A DNA stretch of 64,000 nt from Mycolicibacterium austroafricanum (lineage in GTDB: Bacteria > Actinomycetota > Actinomycetes > Mycobacteriales > Mycobacteriaceae). Both the position numbers and the translations under genes were made by a program. This document shows, piece by piece, positions 8,517 through 16,684 of this stretch. Each line of letters starts with the position of its first letter. Positions within the stretch are counted from its first letter, which is position 1. The stretch covers positions 62,001 to 126,000 of the forward strand of contig NZ_CACSIP010000045.1 of the NCBI RefSeq assembly GCF_902705885.1, given 5' to 3'. Under the pieces are notes generated by a model. The model did no database searches. It was not told the origin of the DNA and worked only from the letters and a program-made list of their open reading frames with translations.

Positions 8517-8987
8517 CTCAGCTCTCCAGTCTGCTCTCGGCTTAGCTCCCAATATTGATCGAGAGCTGGGCCGTCTCGACACGAACTGGGGCAATTCACA
8601 GAGTCGTAATAATTCCTGGCCGAACGGCTGGGCGAGGCCCGGCAACCCGGTCCGGCACGCAGGTGGAATGATCACCAAGATTCGGTATGTACCAGTCGGG
8701 CGGAGATTGTTCAGCTGCGGGCCCTGCAGGCATCGCCCGGGCATCAGCACGGTCAAATGTGGGCCGGCACCGGTTGAAAGACAATACCTTCCAGAATATT
8801 TCGACCTTAAAGACGTGAGGCCGCCCGGCGCAGTCGGTTCGGTCGGGAACATGTTCCTTCCGCGCTGCCGCGTCCGAGCGCGCAAGTGTGAACGTCCAGT
8901 GCGAGCTCGCGCGATCTGCCCTCTGATCCATGCCGGACGCATAAGGTTCTCACTGGGAACATCGACGGAGACGAGAGGGCCGATCAC
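8517..8987. promoter_or_regulatory. 471-bp divergent regulatory region between the two sulfatase genes
   Basis: I see no convincing gene here. The region is lower in GC than its neighbours and serves two divergent starts. It contains a perfect 12-bp palindrome GGAACATGTTCC at 8846-8857, about 130 bp before the rightward gene. It also has an inverted repeat of CAGCTCTC (near 8518) with GAGAGCTG (near 8561) close to the leftward start. AT-rich patches such as CAATATTGATC and AATATTTCG could hold promoters. Short ORFs across it have atypical composition and no recognisable homology. Confidence 0.55.
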
Positions 8988-10532
8988 ATGCCTGGCGGAA
9001 AACCCAACATCCTGGTCATCTGGGGTGACGACATCGGAATCAGCAATCTCAGTTGCTACAGCGACGGGCTGATGGGCTATCGCACGCCGAACATCGACCG
9101 CATCGCCGCCGAAGGCATGCGCTTCACCGACTCCTACGGCGAGCAGAGCTGCACGGCCGGCCGGTCTTCGTTCATCACCGGTCAGAGCGTGTACCGCACC
9201 GGGCTGTCGAAAGTCGGCATGCCCGGCGTCGACGTCGGCATGTCTCCCGAGGATCCGACCATCGCCACGCTGCTCAAGCCGCTGGGATATGCCACCGGCC
9301 AGTTCGGAAAAAATCACCTCGGAGACCTGAACAAGTACCTGCCCACCGCGCACGGGTTCGACGAGTTCTTCGGCAACCTGTACCACCTCAACGCCGAAGA
9401 GGAACCCGAGCACCCGGACTACCCGACCGAGCAGGAGGCGCCCCGGCTGCGCAAGGCCATGCTGCCCCGCGGGGTGATCCACTCCTGGGCCACCGAGGAG
9501 GCCTCCGACGAGGTCGACGAGCGGTTCGGTCCGGCTGGCAAGCAGCGCATCGAAGACACCGGCCCGCTGACCAAGAAGCGGATGGAGACGATCGACGATG
9601 AGACCACCGCCGCCGCGATTGACTTCATCAAGCGTCAGAAGGACGCTGACACACCGTTTTTCGTGTGGATGAACACCACGCACATGCACTTTCGGACGCA
9701 CACCAAGCCGGAGAGCCTCGGGCAGGCCGGGAGGTGGCAGTCGCCGTACCACGACACGATGGTCGATCACGACCGCCACGTCGGCCTGCTGCTGGACACC
9801 CTCGACGAACTCGGCCTCGCCGAGGACACCATCGTCGTGTACTCGACCGACAACGGACCGCACGCCAACACCTGGCCCGATGGCGCCACCACACCGTTCC
9901 GCAACGAGAAGAACAGCAACTGGGAGGGCGCGTTCCGGGTGCCGGAGATGGTGCGCTGGCCCGGCAGGATCCCGGCAGGTGTGGTCTCCAACGAGATCAT
10001 CCAGCACCACGACTGGCTACCCACGCTGGTCGCGGCCGCCGGCGAGCCGACCGTCGTGGACAAACTCAAGCAGGGCCATACCATCGGCGAGCAGACCTAC
10101 CACGTGCATATCGACGGCTACGACCTGCTGCCCTATCTGACCGGGGAAGTCGACAAGAGCCCACGCCGGGGCTTGATCTACTTCTCCGACGACTGCGACG
10201 TGCTCGGCATCCGGATCGAGAACTGGAAGGTCGTGTTCATGGAGCAGCGCTGCGAGGGCACGCTGCGGATCTGGTTCGAACCGTTCACCGCGTTGCGTGC
10301 GCCCAAGATCTTCAATCTGCGCACCGACCCGTACGAACACGCGGACATCACCTCGAACACCTACTGGGACTGGTTCCTGGACCACGACTACATCGCGTTC
10401 ATGGCCAACGCGGTGGTGCTGCAGTTCCTGGACACCTTCAAGGAGTTCCCACCGCGACGTGAGCCGGCATCGTTCACGATCACCAATGCTGTGGACAAGC
10501 TCAATGACTTCCTCCAGACGATGGGCGGCTGA
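8988..10532 (+). CDS. Type I arylsulfatase, CxAxR type
   Basis: This 514-residue sulfatase is a different subfamily from its divergent neighbour. The N-terminus has PNILVIWGDDIG with metal-binding Asp14/Asp15. The active-site motif is CTAGR, with Cys55 and Arg59, so Ala replaces the usual Pro (CxAxR). STDNGPH near 285 is the second metal site, and GKNHLGD near 106 contributes the family lysine and histidine. There is no signal peptide, so it is probably cytoplasmic. The ATG at 8988 begins right at the conserved core. The HAD hydrolase and formylglycine-generating enzyme genes follow on the same strand and probably form one transcription unit with it. The substrate is not predictable. Confidence 0.92.
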   Translation: MPGGKPNILVIWGDDIGISNLSCYSDGLMGYRTPNIDRIAAEGMRFTDSYGEQSCTAGRSSFITGQSVYRTGLSKVGMPGVDVGMSPEDPTIATLLKPLGYATGQFGKNHLGDLNKYLPTAHGFDEFFGNLYHLNAEEEPEHPDYPTEQEAPRLRKAMLPRGVIHSWATEEASDEVDERFGPAGKQRIEDTGPLTKKRMETIDDETTAAAIDFIKRQKDADTPFFVWMNTTHMHFRTHTKPESLGQAGRWQSPYHDTMVDHDRHVGLLLDTLDELGLAEDTIVVYSTDNGPHANTWPDGATTPFRNEKNSNWEGAFRVPEMVRWPGRIPAGVVSNEIIQHHDWLPTLVAAAGEPTVVDKLKQGHTIGEQTYHVHIDGYDLLPYLTGEVDKSPRRGLIYFSDDCDVLGIRIENWKVVFMEQRCEGTLRIWFEPFTALRAPKIFNLRTDPYEHADITSNTYWDWFLDHDYIAFMANAVVLQFLDTFKEFPPRREPASFTITNAVDKLNDFLQTMGG

Positions 10533-10533
10533 C

Positions 10534-11433
10534 TTGGGAGTCCTTGATCTATGGCACGACGGACCCACGAAGTCGGTGATCGTCGACTTCGTGGGTCGTG
10601 CCGTCAACGATGTCGCGCCTGAAGAGCGAGTGGCGGTCTTCGACAACGACGGCACGCTGTGGTGCGAGAAGCCGGCATACATCCAGTTGGACTTCCTGGT
10701 CCGTCGGTTGGCCGAGCAGGCCGCCGCCGATTCATCCCTGGCGGAAAACCAGCCGTATGCCGCAGCGGCGTCCGGTGATCTGGAGTGGTTCGGAGACGCC
10801 GTCACCAAGCACTACAACGGCGACGACTCCGCGCTCAAGGTCCTCGCGGGCGGCATCCTCTCGGCCTACCAGGGTCTGACCGTGGACGAGCACGCGGAAC
10901 GAGTGAAGGAGTTCTTCGCCGAGGCCGCCCACCCCACCCTGAGCCGCCCTTACACCGCGTGCGGGTACGCCCCGATGATCGAGCTACTCCGATATCTGGA
11001 AGCCCACGGGTTCACCAACTACATCGCCTCTGGCGGCGGCCGAGACTTCATGCGGCCCGTCACCACGGCGATGTACGGGGTACCACCCGAGCGGGTCATC
11101 GGCAGTTCGGTGGGCCTCGACTTCGCCGACGGTCAGCTCCGGACCACGGCCAAGCCGGAGTTCCTCGACGACGGCCCGGTCAAGCCGGTGCGTATCTGGG
11201 GCCGGGTCGGACGCCGACCGATCTTCGCCGCCGGCAACTCCAACGGTGACATCGAGATGCTGCAGTTCAGCCAGGCGGGACCCGGCCCGACGCTGTGCAT
11301 GCTCGTCCGCCACGACGACGCCGAGCGCGAATTCGATTACGTCTCTGGTGCAGAGAGAGCCCTCGAGCTGGCGGGATCACAGGGGTGGGCGATCGCGAGC
11401 ATCCGCAACGACTGGGCGACCGTCTTTGACTGA
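10534..11433 (+). CDS. HAD-family phosphohydrolase in the sulfatase cluster
   Basis: This HAD-superfamily hydrolase carries motif I as VFDNDGTLW, with nucleophile and acid Asp37/Asp39. It belongs to a family whose N-terminus reads W-x-D-G-P-x-K, seen here as LWHDGPTK. The cap region (about 70-150) follows, and a late GNSNGDIEML motif (about 230) supplies the metal-binding aspartate. The likely start is TTG at 10534, one base after the sulfatase stop, giving 299 residues; GTG at 10576 would drop the conserved N-terminus. The coding start lies in a strong hairpin (10553-10602). Tight spacing to the sulfatase and the FGE gene downstream suggests a job in the same pathway, but the substrate is unknown. 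Confidence 0.82.
   Translation: MGVLDLWHDGPTKSVIVDFVGRAVNDVAPEERVAVFDNDGTLWCEKPAYIQLDFLVRRLAEQAAADSSLAENQPYAAAASGDLEWFGDAVTKHYNGDDSALKVLAGGILSAYQGLTVDEHAERVKEFFAEAAHPTLSRPYTACGYAPMIELLRYLEAHGFTNYIASGGGRDFMRPVTTAMYGVPPERVIGSSVGLDFADGQLRTTAKPEFLDDGPVKPVRIWGRVGRRPIFAAGNSNGDIEMLQFSQAGPGPTLCMLVRHDDAEREFDYVSGAERALELAGSQGWAIASIRNDWATVFD
10553..10602 (+). repeat. Strong RNA hairpin across the start of the HAD gene
   Basis: ACCCACGAAGTCG (10563-10575) and CGACTTCGTGGGT (10584-10596) form a perfect 13-bp stem with an 8-base loop. An outer GGCACG/CGTGCC pair (10553-10558 and 10597-10602) extends it after a 4-base bulge. It lies 21 bp after the sulfatase stop and within the first codons of the HAD gene. 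It lacks a T-tract, so it resembles an mRNA stability or translation-control element more than a terminator. Confidence 0.65.
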
Positions 11434-11514
11434 CAACCCGATCGAGACTGCCCCCAGGGCGATGGTCACTCACAGTTCCTCGCCCTCACCGCAGTTTCAG
11501 CGCATGGTGGCGGG

Positions 11515-12393
11515 GTGACCGACGGGTTCTCCCGGATACCGCAGCAGACGGTGGTACTCGGCGCGGATAACGAATACCCGGAGGAAGGCCCGGCTCACCA
11601 GGTCAGCGTCGAGGCGTTCTGGATACAGCGGAACCAGGTCACCAACGCCGAATACGATGAATTCGTCGCTGCGACAGACTATGTGACCGTCGCCGAGCGT
11701 CCGCTCGATCCCGAGTCCTATCCAGGTGCGCCGCCGGAGAACCTACAGCCGGGGTCGATGGTGTTCCGGCGCACACCCGGACCGGTCGATCTGCGCCACC
11801 TCAACCAGTGGTGGGCCTGGACCCCGGGTGCCTGCTGGAAACACCCTCGCGGGCCCCGCTCATCCACCCGCGGCCGGGAGAACCATCCGGTGGTGCACAT
11901 CGCGTTCGAGGATGCCGAAGCTTTCGCGCAGTGGGCCGGCTACGAACTGCCCACCGAGGCCGAATGGGAAGTCGCCGCACGAGGGGGCCTCCCCCACACC
12001 GTCTACACCTGGGGTGACGAACCGGAGCCTCGCGGGCAGCGGCTGGCCAACTACTGGCACGGCGAATTCCCCTATCTGCCGGACACCGGTTACGGGCAGA
12101 GCACGCCGGTGGGCGCGTTCCCGCCCAACGGCTACGGGCTCTACGACATGGCCGGCAACGTCTGGGAGTGGACCACCGATTTCTACGTCGGTGACCACTC
12201 ATTCCAATCCTGCTGCGCTCACGACAGTTACGACCCGGCTCAACCGCAATTCCAGGTTCCTCGCAAGGTGATCAAGGGCGGATCGTTCCTGTGCGCCGAC
12301 AGCTACTGCATGCGCTACCGCCCCTCAGCACGCCGTCCGCAGCAGGTCGATACCGGCATGAGCCACATCGGCTTTCGCTGCGTCCAGCGATGA
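11515..12393 (+). CDS. Formylglycine-generating enzyme (FGE-sulfatase family)
   Basis: FGE oxidises the sulfatase active-site Cys to formylglycine, so it activates the two sulfatases of this locus. The 292-residue product has the FGE fold, with VTNAEYDEFV near 42, HPVVHIAFEDAEAFAQWAG near 125 and LPTEAEWEVAARGG near 147. The catalytic pair is Cys260 and Cys265 in GGSFLCADSYCMRYR, spaced as in M. tuberculosis Rv0712. GFRCV ends the domain. The GTG at 11515 opens the frame; no earlier start is available. There is an 81-bp gap after the HAD gene. The gene converges with a START-domain gene 11 bp downstream. EgtB and PvdO share the fold, but the Cys pair and the sulfatase context favour FGE. Confidence 0.92.
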   Translation: MTDGFSRIPQQTVVLGADNEYPEEGPAHQVSVEAFWIQRNQVTNAEYDEFVAATDYVTVAERPLDPESYPGAPPENLQPGSMVFRRTPGPVDLRHLNQWWAWTPGACWKHPRGPRSSTRGRENHPVVHIAFEDAEAFAQWAGYELPTEAEWEVAARGGLPHTVYTWGDEPEPRGQRLANYWHGEFPYLPDTGYGQSTPVGAFPPNGYGLYDMAGNVWEWTTDFYVGDHSFQSCCAHDSYDPAQPQFQVPRKVIKGGSFLCADSYCMRYRPSARRPQQVDTGMSHIGFRCVQR

Positions 12394-12404
12394 CGCCCAC
12401 GGCA

Positions 12405-12869
12405 TCAGTCGGTTTCGGCGGTCTTCTTGATCGCGGCGAGGGTGACAGGCATGCCGTCGCGCGCGGCGTCGCTGCGCTTGGCGATCTCGGCGTCGGCCGC
12501 GTCCCCGAAGTGTTCTCTGAACCCGGCGATGCCCGCGGGCAGGAACTCCCAGGATTCGGTGAGCCGGGTGCCGACCCCGTCCGGTTCGAACTCGTAGCCC
12601 CAGTACACCCAGCCGTTGTTGACCTCCCACGCGAACTTGCGGCCCGGATCCGCGGCGACGACCTGGCTGCGGGTTTCCCAGATCCGTTCCGCAGTCTCGT
12701 TGCGACCGGTGAACCAGGCGCCCACCTGGGGGCCCACGGCGTCGTCCCACCAGCAGGCTTTGCAGACGGGGCTGAACTCCCCCATCCTCGTCACGTCGGC
12801 CACCAGCGCATAGAGCTCGTCCGGCGGCACCGCCACCGTGATCGACTCGGATCTCTTCAGTTCAGTCAC
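12405..12869 (-). CDS. SRPBCC (START-like) family protein
   Basis: This 154-residue protein begins VTELKRSESITVAV and follows the polyketide cyclase/START layout: an N-terminal strand, the helix PDELYALVADVTRMGEFSP, a strand-rich body with GWVYWGYEFEPDG, and a long C-terminal helix. Such proteins bind hydrophobic ligands in a central cavity; its ligand is unknown. GTG at 12869 is the best start, because the in-frame extension to 13052 runs through the promoter region and shows no fold. It is divergent from the SDR pair, and a KstR-like box lies 66 bp upstream of its start. A role in lipid or sterol handling is therefore possible but unproven. Confidence 0.8.
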   Translation of the reverse strand: MTELKRSESITVAVPPDELYALVADVTRMGEFSPVCKACWWDDAVGPQVGAWFTGRNETAERIWETRSQVVAADPGRKFAWEVNNGWVYWGYEFEPDGVGTRLTESWEFLPAGIAGFREHFGDAADAEIAKRSDAARDGMPVTLAAIKKTAETD

Positions 12870-12934
12870 ACCCGAAGTCTGCCATTGCAGGGGTAAGTCC
12901 CGGCTATTGCGCTTTCCCCACGGGGGTGTGAGGT

Positions 12935-12948
12935 TGTAACACGTTCTA
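12935..12948. promoter_or_regulatory. Second KstR-type operator, between the SRPBCC and SDR genes
   Basis: TGTAACACGTTCTA fits TnnAACnnGTTnnA at every fixed position. It lies 24 bp before the SDR start at 12972 and 66 bp before the divergent SRPBCC start. It shares the core AACACGTT with the site in front of the 3beta-HSD gene. Control by KstR, or by a TetR-family relative with the same core, is inferred from the motif. Confidence 0.55.
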
Positions 12949-12971
12949 CTCATCGTCGAAAGGCCACCCGG

Positions 12972-13754
12972 ATGAGCGACAGTAGTGACCGCCCCGCCAG
13001 GAAGGCCGTCGTCATCGGCGGGGCGTCCGGGATCGGGTGGGCGACCGCGCAAGCCCTGGCGGCCGAAGGCTGCCGGATCACCGTGGCCGATCTCAACGCC
13101 GCAGGGGCACGCTCACGCGCCGCGGAACTGGGCGCTCCGCACACCGCAGCCGCGGTCGACGTCACCGACGAGGACTCGGTACAGCGCCTCTTCGACGACG
13201 CCGGTCCGCTCGACATCGCAGTCAAATGCGCGGGATTCAGCAACGTCGGCCTGATCACCGACATGCCCGTCGCCGACTTCCGCGCGGTGATCGACGTGTG
13301 CCTCACCGGGTCGATGATCGTCATGAAGCATGCCGGCCGGCACCTGCGCGACGGGGGTTCCCTGGTCTCGATCACCTCTCTCAACGGCCGCCAGCCGGGG
13401 GCCGGGATGAGCGCCTACTGCGCCGCCAAGGCGGGACTGTCGATGCTGACCCAGGTGGCCGCCCTCGAGATGGGACCCCGCGGCATCCGGGTCAACGCCG
13501 TCGCGCCCGGTTTCGTGCACACCCCGCTGACCGCGGCGGCCGCCTCGGTACCCGGGGTGATCGAGGACTACGTCGACAACACCGCCCTCGGCCGCGCCGG
13601 CACCCCGCAGGACATCGCCAATGCCGTTGTGTACCTGTGCTCTCCGGGGTCGTCGTGGCTCACCGGTGAGGTTCTCGACATCAACGGGGGCGCGCACCTC
13701 AAGCGCTACCCGGATGTGATGGGACACGTCATGAGATTGGTCGAACAGTCATGA
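12972..13754 (+). CDS. SDR family oxidoreductase (first of a pair)
   Basis: This classical short-chain dehydrogenase has 260 residues. The cofactor loop GGASGIG (16-22) and Asp in VADLN indicate NAD binding. SITSLNG holds the catalytic Ser near 136, and the YxxxK pair is Tyr149/Lys153 in AYCAAK. VNAVAPGFVHTPL follows, as usual. It has a slightly unusual CAGF in place of the NNAG motif. The gene ends in an ATGA overlap with a second SDR, so the two are co-translated. The KstR-like site upstream hints at a hydroxysteroid or related lipid substrate; sequence alone does not show one. Confidence 0.9.
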   Translation: MSDSSDRPARKAVVIGGASGIGWATAQALAAEGCRITVADLNAAGARSRAAELGAPHTAAAVDVTDEDSVQRLFDDAGPLDIAVKCAGFSNVGLITDMPVADFRAVIDVCLTGSMIVMKHAGRHLRDGGSLVSITSLNGRQPGAGMSAYCAAKAGLSMLTQVAALEMGPRGIRVNAVAPGFVHTPLTAAAASVPGVIEDYVDNTALGRAGTPQDIANAVVYLCSPGSSWLTGEVLDINGGAHLKRYPDVMGHVMRLVEQS

Positions 13755-14590
13755 GCGTCGCGGGCAAATACGCTATCGTCACCGGCGCGGGATCGGGTAT
13801 CGGCGCGGCACTGTGCCGGGCCCTGGATCTGGCCGGTGCGCATGTGCTGTGCACCGACGTCGACCCCGCCGCCGCCGACGCGACCGCGTCGTCGTTGAGC
13901 GCGCGGGCCGGCGCGGCGCGTCTGGACGTCACCGATGCCGGCGCGGTGCAGGCCGCCGTCGACGACGTGGTCGGCCGCACCGGGCGACTGGACCTGATGT
14001 TCAACAACGCCGGCATCGTCTGGGGCGGAGACACCGAACTCCTCACGCTCGACCAGTGGAACGCGATCATCGACGTCAACGTCCGCGGCGTGGTGCACGG
14101 CGTCGCCGCCGCCTATCCGCAGATGCTCCGGCAGGGCCACGGCCACATCATCAACACCGCGTCGATGGCCGGTCTCACCGCGGCCGGACAGGTCACCAGC
14201 TACGTGGCGACCAAGCACGCCGTCGTCGGGATGTCCATGGCGCTGCGCTCGGAGGCGGTGCCGCGAGGCGTCGGAGTGCTCGTGGTCTGTCCGGCGGCGG
14301 TCGAGACGCCCATCCTGGACAAGGGCGCGGTCGGCGGATTCGTCGGCCGCGACTACTTCCTGCAGTCCCAGGGCGGCAAGCCCTACAACGCGGACCGGCT
14401 GGCCCGCGACACCCTGCGCGCCATCGATCGCAACAAGGCGATTCTGGTTAAACCACCTGTCGCGCACGCGCAATGGCTGTTCGCACGGGCGGCGCCGACG
14501 CTGATGAACCGGCTGGCGATGCGATTCGTCGCCGGCCAGCGGACGCGACAGGCGAAGGGATCACCGTCCCGCGCGGTCGACTCGGGTTAG
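13751..14590 (+). CDS. SDR family oxidoreductase (second of a pair)
   Basis: This classical SDR of 279 residues overlaps the preceding SDR stop by ATGA. TGAGSGIG is at 11-18, NNAG at about 85 (FNNAGIVWGG), catalytic Ser in TASMAG near 137, and Tyr151/Lys155 in SYVATK. The C-terminal 50 residues are longer and basic (WLFARAAPTLMNRLAMRF), a feature of SDRs that act on lipophilic substrates at membranes. The adjacent SDR differs clearly in sequence, so this is not a recent duplication. The pair may work in sequence on one substrate or as a heteromer; this is inference from the coupling. Confidence 0.9.
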   Translation: MSVAGKYAIVTGAGSGIGAALCRALDLAGAHVLCTDVDPAAADATASSLSARAGAARLDVTDAGAVQAAVDDVVGRTGRLDLMFNNAGIVWGGDTELLTLDQWNAIIDVNVRGVVHGVAAAYPQMLRQGHGHIINTASMAGLTAAGQVTSYVATKHAVVGMSMALRSEAVPRGVGVLVVCPAAVETPILDKGAVGGFVGRDYFLQSQGGKPYNADRLARDTLRAIDRNKAILVKPPVAHAQWLFARAAPTLMNRLAMRFVAGQRTRQAKGSPSRAVDSG

Positions 14591-14620
14591 GGTTGCGGTC
14601 GGCGGTCACGGGAGGGGCGC

Positions 14621-15871
14621 ATGACACAGGATTTCAGCGTCGGCCAGAAGCGCGCCTTGGCCGTGTTCACCGTCCTCGCACTCGCTTTCGCCGCCTACTT
14701 CCTGCGCGGCTATGTTCTGCTGATCGCTGTGGCGGCTGTCCTGGCCTACCTGTTCAACCCGCTCTACCGCCGTCTGCTCGCGAAGATGAACGTCGGCCTC
14801 TCGGCCACGTTGACACTGCTGGCCGCCATCGCGACCGTGGCCCTGCCGCTGACCGGGGTCGCCTTCCTCGCCTTCCTGCAGATCAGCCAGATGGTGACCA
14901 GTGTGAGCCATTGGGTGGCGGAGACCGATTTCACCGCATTGGCCCAGCGACTGCTCGACTCCGCGAATGAAGCGCTCGCCCGCATCCCGTTCGTGGACGT
15001 CACCCTGACGCAGGACTCGGTCCGCGACGCCGCCACGAAACTGGGCCAGAACGGCGGGCAGTTCGCGCTCGGAGTCCTGGGGGACTCGGTCGGCAGCATC
15101 GCCACGGTGCTGACGTCCGCGATCATCTTCCTGTACGTCTTCATCGCCCTGTTGACCCGAGGTGACAGGGTGCTGGACCTGTTCCGCGACCTGAATCCCC
15201 TGGGGGAGCGGGTTTCCGACATCTATCTGGCCAAGGTCGGCGCCATGGTGTCCGCGACGGTCAAGGGCCAACTCATCATCGCCGCATGCCAAGGCGTCGC
15301 CGGTGCGGTCTCGATCTACATCGCCGGCATCCACGACGGCTTCTTCATGTTCGTCATCTTCCTGACCGCACTGTCGTTCATCCCGCTGGGCAGCGGCATC
15401 GTCACCATTCCGCTCGGCATCGGCATGGCGGTCTTCGGCAACCTCGCGGGCGGGATCTTCGTGGTCGTGTTCCACGTCGTCGTGACCACCAGCATCGACA
15501 ACGTCCTGCGGCCTTTCCTGGTGCCCAAGAGCGCGCACCTGCATCCCGCACTCATGCTGTTGGCGGTCTTCGCGGGCCTGAAGATGTTCGGGTTCTGGGG
15601 GATCGTGCTGGGCCCGGTGCTGATGATCGTCGTCGTGACGACGATCATCGTCTATCTGGCCGTGTCCAACGGCGAACCGTTGGACTCGCTCACCGGCACC
15701 CGCGCCGATCCGGCAGACGACGACGCCGAACGGGAGGTGCCGTGGTGGCGCCGACTGCTGCCCGGGAAGGGCAAGAAGCGGCCGGAGCCGGAACCCGAAG
15801 ATCCGGAAGAGCCCGATGACCCTGAAGACGAGGAGTCGAAGCCGGGCGCGGCTAGGTCAGCGCAGACTTGA
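14621..15871 (+). CDS. AI-2E family transporter (Rv1101c-like integral membrane protein)
   Basis: This 416-residue membrane protein of the AI-2E/PerM family (UPF0118) has about eight transmembrane segments. Two are close together at the N-terminus (about 10-60), a long extracytoplasmic or reentrant region lies near 85-160, and the rest span 165-350. The family motif region around LSFIPLGSGIVTIPLGI is present. It is an exporter-type permease; substrates in the family range from autoinducer-2 to ions, so none is assigned. The tail (about 360-416) is highly charged (EPEDPEEPDDPEDEESK) and cytoplasmic. The 3' end overlaps the convergent dienelactone hydrolase gene by 20 bp. Position matches Rv1101c. 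Confidence 0.87.
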   Translation: MTQDFSVGQKRALAVFTVLALAFAAYFLRGYVLLIAVAAVLAYLFNPLYRRLLAKMNVGLSATLTLLAAIATVALPLTGVAFLAFLQISQMVTSVSHWVAETDFTALAQRLLDSANEALARIPFVDVTLTQDSVRDAATKLGQNGGQFALGVLGDSVGSIATVLTSAIIFLYVFIALLTRGDRVLDLFRDLNPLGERVSDIYLAKVGAMVSATVKGQLIIAACQGVAGAVSIYIAGIHDGFFMFVIFLTALSFIPLGSGIVTIPLGIGMAVFGNLAGGIFVVVFHVVVTTSIDNVLRPFLVPKSAHLHPALMLLAVFAGLKMFGFWGIVLGPVLMIVVVTTIIVYLAVSNGEPLDSLTGTRADPADDDAEREVPWWRRLLPGKGKKRPEPEPEDPEEPDDPEDEESKPGAARSAQT

Positions 15872-16673
15872 GGAACTCGACGACTCTCTTGCGGGCCTCA
15901 TAGGCGGGATGGCCGTCTACCTCGCGGACCTCGAGGGTCAGCACCGAGTGCGCCATCTTCCCGAAGCCATGTTCGTTGCCCCGTTTGGAGTTGATCTCGA
16001 TGACCTCGAATGCGTCGCCGAGTCGGGCCTTGAGCGTCTTGAACCTCGCCGCCGGCACCAACGGATCCTCGCTGAATCGCAGCCCCAGGGCGCACAACCC
16101 GTCTTCGGCGGCACGGCGTTCGACGATCTGCAACTCGGCTTCCGACAGACCGGGGTCGGCCTTCTGCTTCGCGGTCAGCCCTATCGGCAGCGACGGCTGG
16201 CTCAGCACCGGGGCCAGCACGCTGTCGTCCACCGCCGCGGCCAGGGCGAAACCACCGCTCCAGCACTCGCCAATCACACCGACCCCCTTGCCCGGGGTGC
16301 GCTCGTTGAGGTCGCGGGCCAGCGCCCGCAGGTAATGGGCGATCGGTCGGTCCGCGTTGGTCGCGAACGCCGCGAACTCCTTGGCCACGCAACCGCGAAG
16401 CATCACCGGCACCGCGCCGGGGCGGACTCCCGGCGCTCCCGGGGTGCCGTACAACGACGGAGCGGCGACGGTGAAACCGCTGTCCACCAGGTGATTGCCG
16501 AGGGCAAGCACCCCGGGGTGCAGGCCGGGCATCTCCGGAATCAGCACCACGCCCGGGCCTTCGCCCTTGCGGTAGACGTCGTAGGTGAACCCGGCCGCCG
16601 AGAACGGTTCGGCGGACCACCCGGTGAGGTCGGCCTCCGGAGCCGCGGCGCCGCCGGAACTGGGTGAGGTCAT
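15852..16673 (-). CDS. Dienelactone hydrolase family protein
   Basis: This 273-residue alpha/beta hydrolase has the cysteine nucleophile of the dienelactone hydrolase family: Cys137 in GECWSGG. The oxyanion segment LIPEMPGLHPG is near 45, and the late histidine is in RGNEHGFGKMAH near 233. Family members open lactone or ester rings in aromatic degradation, but many paralogs act on unknown esters. The ATG at 16673 is followed by a Ser/Ala/Gly-rich leader of about 15 residues that is not a signal peptide. The gene is 11 bp from the DUF4245 start-to-stop junction on the same strand and converges with the AI-2E gene. No substrate can be named. Confidence 0.85.
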   Translation of the reverse strand: MTSPSSGGAAAPEADLTGWSAEPFSAAGFTYDVYRKGEGPGVVLIPEMPGLHPGVLALGNHLVDSGFTVAAPSLYGTPGAPGVRPGAVPVMLRGCVAKEFAAFATNADRPIAHYLRALARDLNERTPGKGVGVIGECWSGGFALAAAVDDSVLAPVLSQPSLPIGLTAKQKADPGLSEAELQIVERRAAEDGLCALGLRFSEDPLVPAARFKTLKARLGDAFEVIEINSKRGNEHGFGKMAHSVLTLEVREVDGHPAYEARKRVVEFLKSALT

Positions 16674-16684
16674 CGGCGGGCTCC

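Noticed and set aside
8596..8931. 111-codon leftward ORF in the sulfatase intergenic region
   Set aside because: Composition is Arg/Ala/Pro-rich without recognisable motifs or ribosome site, and it overlaps the likely promoters.
6195..10010. A 1271-residue ORF read as one giant protein
   Set aside because: Homology starts at the ATG at 8516. The upstream part is antisense to the second sulfatase and passes through the promoter region.
12405..13052. N-terminal extension of the SRPBCC protein
   Set aside because: It runs across the operator region and the divergent SDR start, with no fold or homology.
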